Assembly: GCF_014650695.1 (NCBI RefSeq)
Contig: NZ_BMVL01000006.1
Coordinates: 434,001-498,000, forward strand
From: Streptomyces avidinii
Lineage (GTDB): Bacteria > Actinomycetota > Actinomycetes > Streptomycetales > Streptomycetaceae
Length of the DNA: 64,000 nucleotides
Direction: 5' to 3'
Numbering within the stretch: position 1 is the first letter of the stretch; every line of letters begins with the position of its first letter. Shown in pieces: positions 60,056-64,000 of the stretch. The notes beneath the pieces were generated by a model. It worked only from the letters and a program-made list of their open reading frames with translations, had not been told where the DNA came from and searched no databases. Made by a program: the position numbers and the translations under genes.

Positions 60056-60954
60056 GATTCGTCTCCGTGCTTGTCCGTGTGGCGCGGGATGAGCAGCACG
60101 GGGCAGTGGGAGTGGTGCACGAGGCTGTGGGTGTGCCGCCCGAGGGTGGGTCCCAGGTATGCGGACGCCCGCCGTCCGCCCATGACCAGCAGGTTGGCGT
60201 GTCGGGAAGCCTCGACCAGGACACCGGCGACGGACACGCTCTTCTCGGCGTCCGCCCGCACGGTGAGGTCCGGGAACTCCTGGCGGATCTGCTCGGTCAC
60301 CGCGGTCAGGTGCCGGACGTACTCGTCGGCGATCTCCGTGACGTCGTCCATCATGGTCACCACGCTGCCGACGGACTCGAGCACGTTCCACACGTGGAGC
60401 AGCCGCAGCTCGGCCTTGCGGAGCTCGGCCTCCCGCGCCGCGTGACGGACGCAGTCCAGGTCGTGCTCGTCACGGACCCCGGCGAGCACCGTCCCGCTCT
60501 CGGCACCGCCGTCGGTTCCTCTGACGATGATGACGGGCGTCTTCGCTCCTGCTGCGACCTTCAGGCCTACGGATCCGAGCATGAGCGAGTTGAATCCGCC
60601 CAGACCCCGGTTGCCGACCACGATGGTGCCGCGAAGTCCGGCAGCCCGGTGCAGGCTGGCCACGGGGTCGCCGCGGCTGAACTCTGTGGTGGCGACCAGA
60701 CCAGGGTGCTGTTCCTTGACCGCGGTGGCAGTTTCGTCGAGCAGTTCGCGGCCGGCGCTGCGGACGCGCTCGATGGTCTCGGCGGATACGTAGAGGGCCC
60801 GGCCGTCCGTGTCGGCGCCGTACACGATGTGCAGCGGACGCCCGCGGCGTTCGGCCTCTGCCGCTGCCCAGAGCGCGGCCTGACGGGCGGGCTCGGAGCC
60901 GTCGACGCCGACAATGACGGAGCCGAGTTCCGAGCCGCTGACGGTGTTCCTCAT
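60052..60954 (-). CDS. universal stress protein, two UspA domains (B-type copy 2)
   Basis: 300 aa, matching the 32994 protein in length and most motifs: VIVGVDGSEPARQAALWAAA, VVGNRGLGGFNSLMLGSVG (Ser to Asn in the loop), LLVMGGRRASAYLGPTLGRH, and tail RHTDKHGDES. First gene of a Usp-Usp-ATPase-DUF1918 operon. Two degenerate island palindromes lie upstream (61023-61057). Confidence 0.92.
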   Translation of the reverse strand: MRNTVSGSELGSVIVGVDGSEPARQAALWAAAEAERRGRPLHIVYGADTDGRALYVSAETIERVRSAGRELLDETATAVKEQHPGLVATTEFSRGDPVASLHRAAGLRGTIVVGNRGLGGFNSLMLGSVGLKVAAGAKTPVIIVRGTDGGAESGTVLAGVRDEHDLDCVRHAAREAELRKAELRLLHVWNVLESVGSVVTMMDDVTEIADEYVRHLTAVTEQIRQEFPDLTVRADAEKSVSVAGVLVEASRHANLLVMGGRRASAYLGPTLGRHTHSLVHHSHCPVLLIPRHTDKHGDES

Positions 60955-61022
60955 GATTCCTCCTCGCCCGGGGCCGGTGGGGGTCTGTTCTCACGTTGAC
61001 ACCGCCGACCCCGTCAGCAAGA

Positions 61023-61057
61023 GGGCCTCTCAGGACCTTCATGGGGGCCAAAGGTCC
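61023..61057. promoter_or_regulatory. degenerate pair of island palindromes before Usp operon
   Basis: GGGCC-TCTCA-GGACC (61023-61037) and GGGCC-AAA-GGTCC (61045-61057). Spacers are 5 and 3 rather than 4, but centres are again 21 bp apart. Confidence 0.5.
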
Positions 61058-61123
61058 CTGTCGAAGACGGCCCGCGGGATTCCTTGCGAACGCGCCGGCC
61101 CGGCCGGTGCCGACCCTTCGTAT

Positions 61124-61423
61124 TCACACTTCGGTGTCCAGCCACCCTGAGTACGGTTTGAGGGACTCCTGGAGGGACGGGACGCCGGCGGCCTGCATGT
61201 CACCGTAGGCGGCTCGCTTCATCTGGAGGGCGAGATCCTCCATGGCGCGGGCGACCGCGAGTTCGTCGCCGATCTCCGGGACGTCGGTGTCCTGGGGTGC
61301 GCAGCGGGCGGTGCCGTGGCCCGTGAGCCTGTTCGTGCCCGTGTCGAGCTCCAGGCGGGCCTTGGTCGTGTGGTCCTCCTCGAAGAGGTAGAGACGGACC
61401 TTCCATTCTGCGGTGTGTGTCAT
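61124..61423 (-). CDS. DUF1876 (dsRBD-like fold) small protein
   Basis: 99 aa. EWKVRLYLFEEDHTTKARLE, then TGHGTARCAPQDTDVPEIGDELAVARAM and LALQMKRAA follow the DUF1876 pattern seen in actinomycete hypoxia-induced proteins (including Rv1738-like members). GGAGG precedes the ATG. It lies 22 bp after the second P-type ATPase gene and is probably its operon partner. Rv1738 resembles ribosome hibernation factors in fold; the same role here is inference. Confidence 0.85.
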   Translation of the reverse strand: MTHTAEWKVRLYLFEEDHTTKARLELDTGTNRLTGHGTARCAPQDTDVPEIGDELAVARAMEDLALQMKRAAYGDMQAAGVPSLQESLKPYSGWLDTEV

Positions 61424-61445
61424 GGCGTGCCTCCGGTCATGGGTG

Positions 61446-64000
61446 TCAGGGCGTCGTGTGCTGGTGGGTGCGCCGGACCCAGCGCCGCAGTTCGTCGGTG
61501 CCCCAGACGATGACGGGGAAGGTCGCGATGAGGGCGACGACGTCCAGCGGCAGGGCGGCGGTACCGAACAGGCCTTGCAGGGGCGGCGCGTAAACGAGGG
61601 CTGCCGTGAAGACGAGCTCGAAGGCGATGCCCGCAAGGAGCAGGGGGTTGGTGAACAGGCCGATGTCGCGCAGGGCCGCATGGTCGGTGCGGGCGGCGAA
61701 GGCGGTGCCGACCTGGCAGGTGACGATGCCTGCGAACGTGGCCGTGGTCGCGGTGACGTACGCGTGGTGCAGGGGGCTGCCCGTGCCGGTGGGGTCGCCC
61801 GGGTGCCAGCCCGCGCGCCACAGTACGTAGAAGAACGCGCCCATGACCAGGACCGCGGAGACGGTACCGAGGTAGCCCCAGCTGCGGATGAGCATGTCTC
61901 GGGAGATGACTCCTTGCGAGCTCGGGCGGGGCGGGCGGCTCATGGTGCCCGGCTCGGCTCGTTCGCGGCCGAGAGCGAGGGCGGGGAGGGTCTCGGTGCC
62001 GAGGTCGATGGCGAGGATCTGCAGGACGGTCAGCGGAAGTGGGACCGTGCCGGCCGACAGCGCGAAGACCAGGAAGGGCACGACCTCGGGAGTGAGGTGG
62101 GCGAAGATGTAGACGATGAACTTGCGGACGTTGTCGTAGACGCGGCGGCCCGATTCGATCGCGGTGACGATGGTGGCGAAGTTGTCGTCGGTCAGCACCA
62201 TGGTCGACGCCTCCCGGGCCACGTCCGTGCCGGAGAGTCCCATCGCCACTCCGATGTGGGCCCGGTGCAGGGCGGGGGCGTCATTGACCCCGTCACCGGT
62301 CATGGCGACGATCTGCCCGTGGGCGCGCAGGGCGTCGGCCACCTTCAGCTTGGTCTCCGGTGAGGAGCGGGCGAAGACGACTTCGGCGTCCGACGGTGCG
62401 AGGAGTGCGTCGAGTTCGTGGTCGCCGACCGACTCGGACTGTGCCACCACCTGCAGACGAGGTAGGCCGATGCCGACTTCGCGGGCGACGGCCGCGGCGG
62501 TGGCGCCGTTGTCGCCGGTGACGATGTGCACGCGGAGTCCTGCTTCGTGGCAGCGCCGGACGGCGGCGGCGACTTCGGGACGCGGTGGGTCGTACAGGCC
62601 GACGAGCCCGAGCAGGCGGAGCCCGGTCTCCGCGTCCTGGCGGCGGGTCGGCACCTCCGCACCGGACGGGAGTGTTCGGACGGCGACCGCCAGGACGCGC
62701 ATGCCTTCGTGGGCAAGTTCCTCCGCCGCGGCCGCCGCGGACCCCGCACTGCCTTCCAGGGTTTGCAACACCGTCTCCGGCGCTCCTTTGACGATGACGC
62801 GCAGCCCCTGCACGCCATCGGCGTGGACGACGGACATCAGACGCAGCCGGGGGTCGAATCGGAAGAGGGCTCGGTGCCCGGTGTCACGGCCGTCGAGGTC
62901 GACGGGCGCGGCGTGGGCAGCGGCACCTTCCACCAGAGCCATTTCCGTCGGGTCGCCGTGAAGTTCGCCTGCCTCGTCGCGGGTGACCGTCGTGCACAGC
63001 GCGCTGGTTCGCAGCAGTTCTCCGTCCCAGGGGCCGGGCTCCCTTCCGTGCTCCGGCGTCCACACGGCTTGGAGTCGCATGCGGTTCTGGGTGAGGGTTC
63101 CGGTCTTGTCGGTGCAGATGACGTTGGTGGAGCCGAGTGTTTCGACGGCGCTCAGGCGTTTGATCACCGCTCCTTGGCGGGCGAGGACGCGTACGCCGAC
63201 GGCAAGTGCCAGGGTGATGGTCGGCAGCAGGCCCTCGGGGACGTTGGCGACGAGGAGACCGATCGCGAACATGAGGGTGTCCGTCAGCGGCAGGCCAACG
63301 GCGACTCCGGCCGCCAGGAACACGCCGCCCATGGCGACCGCTACGGCGGCGATGAGCCAGGCGACCTTCTTGACCTGCTGTTCCAGGGGGCTGGGGTCGC
63401 GCAGGGTGCGCTGACTCAGTGCGGCGATGCGGCCGAGTTCCGTGTGGTCTCCGGTGGCGAACACGATCGCCTGGGCCTGGCCCCCGGTGCAGACGGTGCC
63501 GCTGAACACGAGGTTGGGTTCCTGCAGTAGCGGTGCTCCGACAAGTCCGGGGCCGGCGATGCGTTCGGCGGGGGTGGACTCCCCCGTCAGCATCGACAGG
63601 TCGACCTCGATGCCACCCTCGGTCAGCCGTGCGTCGGCGGGAACCTTGGCGCCCTCTTCGAGAACGGCCAGATCGCCCGGCACCAGTTCTCTTGCCTCCA
63701 CCGCCGAGGGCCGGCCGTCGCGGATCACCAGGGCGTGCTCGGGCAGGTACTTCGCGAGAGTCTCCACCGCCTGTTCGGCCTGCCGTTCCTGGAGGAGCGC
63801 GAACGCCGCGTTGACGAGGACCACGGCGATGATGGCCCACCCGAGCACGGGGATGCCTGCGACGAACGCCAGCGCGGCGGCCGCCCAGAGCAGCAGGGCC
63901 AAGGGGTGCACCAACTGCCGTACGAGTTCACGTCCCAGTGACGTACGCGCCTTGCGGCGGACCTCGTTCGGGCCGTAGACAGCAAGGCGGCGGGCCGCCT
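61446..64000 (-). CDS. cation-transporting P-type ATPase, 5' end beyond window
   Basis: At least 850 residues; the frame stays open to 64000 (AVYGPNEVRRKARTSLG near the edge is the N-terminal cytoplasmic motif). Phosphorylation motif ICTDKTGTLTQN, actuator MLTGESTPA, M4 ANVPEGLLPTITLAL (PEGLLP), hinge MTGDGVNDAPAL, M6 IDLGTETLPALALG. The M4 and M6 motifs resemble Na/K- and H-type (P2C-like) or PMR1-like pumps. It differs clearly from the ATPase at 56604, so the two are not recent duplicates. With the DUF1876 gene it forms an operon whose promoter is outside the window. Confidence 0.9.
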   Translation of the reverse strand, partial: AARRLAVYGPNEVRRKARTSLGRELVRQLVHPLALLLWAAAALAFVAGIPVLGWAIIAVVLVNAAFALLQERQAEQAVETLAKYLPEHALVIRDGRPSAVEARELVPGDLAVLEEGAKVPADARLTEGGIEVDLSMLTGESTPAERIAGPGLVGAPLLQEPNLVFSGTVCTGGQAQAIVFATGDHTELGRIAALSQRTLRDPSPLEQQVKKVAWLIAAVAVAMGGVFLAAGVAVGLPLTDTLMFAIGLLVANVPEGLLPTITLALAVGVRVLARQGAVIKRLSAVETLGSTNVICTDKTGTLTQNRMRLQAVWTPEHGREPGPWDGELLRTSALCTTVTRDEAGELHGDPTEMALVEGAAAHAAPVDLDGRDTGHRALFRFDPRLRLMSVVHADGVQGLRVIVKGAPETVLQTLEGSAGSAAAAAEELAHEGMRVLAVAVRTLPSGAEVPTRRQDAETGLRLLGLVGLYDPPRPEVAAAVRRCHEAGLRVHIVTGDNGATAAAVAREVGIGLPRLQVVAQSESVGDHELDALLAPSDAEVVFARSSPETKLKVADALRAHGQIVAMTGDGVNDAPALHRAHIGVAMGLSGTDVAREASTMVLTDDNFATIVTAIESGRRVYDNVRKFIVYIFAHLTPEVVPFLVFALSAGTVPLPLTVLQILAIDLGTETLPALALGRERAEPGTMSRPPRPSSQGVISRDMLIRSWGYLGTVSAVLVMGAFFYVLWRAGWHPGDPTGTGSPLHHAYVTATTATFAGIVTCQVGTAFAARTDHAALRDIGLFTNPLLLAGIAFELVFTAALVYAPPLQGLFGTAALPLDVVALIATFPVIVWGTDELRRWVRRTHQHTTP

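Overview
The window looks like a Streptomyces (or close actinomycete) chromosome. GC content and third-position GC are very high, GTG starts and 4-bp stop/start overlaps are common, and the gene content fits: WD40/STAND protein, ECF-type sigma factors, Ricin-tailed secreted protease, GAF/PucR regulator, SRAP protein. The number of eroded genes suggests a chromosome-arm location (inference). No rRNA, tRNA, CRISPR array or intact transposase was recognised.

Region 1 (1-2.2 kb) is gene debris: a WD40 protein cut by the left edge, then fragments of a CPBP-type membrane protein, a histidine kinase, a tyrosine integrase and an alkyl-sulfatase-like protein. Region 2 (2.2-29.2 kb) is accessory housekeeping: HAD phosphatase; a sigma factor overlapping an IclR-like regulator; GH15-like secreted hydrolase; FAD monooxygenase; a PepSY-like membrane protein divergent from an OmpR/histidine-kinase pair with a phased repeat operator; a second EF-G behind a small upstream ORF and a strong hairpin; nitrobindin; polysaccharide deacetylase; DsbA-like lipoprotein; a broken SigJ-like sigma gene; a modular metalloprotease; a CopC-like protein; a broken ATP-grasp gene; an EEP-family phosphatase; a three-gene membrane protein/XRE/quinone-oxidoreductase operon with a clear inverted-repeat operator; SRAP; a GAF-PucR regulator and an MHS-type transporter.

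Region 3 (29.7-64 kb) is one large hypoxia/dormancy island resembling the DosR/DevR regulon of mycobacteria and the Osd regulon of Streptomyces. It carries seven universal stress proteins, five CBS-domain genes (one broken), a truncated PPDK, an E1-beta/E2/acyl-carrier cluster, a nitroreductase fragment, an APH-like/ATP-binding kinase, a probable group 3b-type [NiFe] hydrogenase operon with its own protease, a K+ channel, a PNPOx-family protein, two short cyclic-nucleotide-binding-domain proteins, two P-type ATPases and small DUF1918, DUF1876 and SHOCT proteins. From 53250 down to 43581 the minus-strand genes are almost gapless and probably form one or two long transcripts.

The intergenic regions of the island share a palindrome, GGGCC-N4-GGCCC or close variants, usually as two copies whose centres are 20-22 bp (once 31 bp) apart. 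This is the best candidate for the island's common regulatory code. The DevR-like response regulator and DevS-like kinase in the island are both truncated and meet tail-to-tail at about 55260, so the local regulator appears broken and the sites would need another regulator encoded elsewhere.
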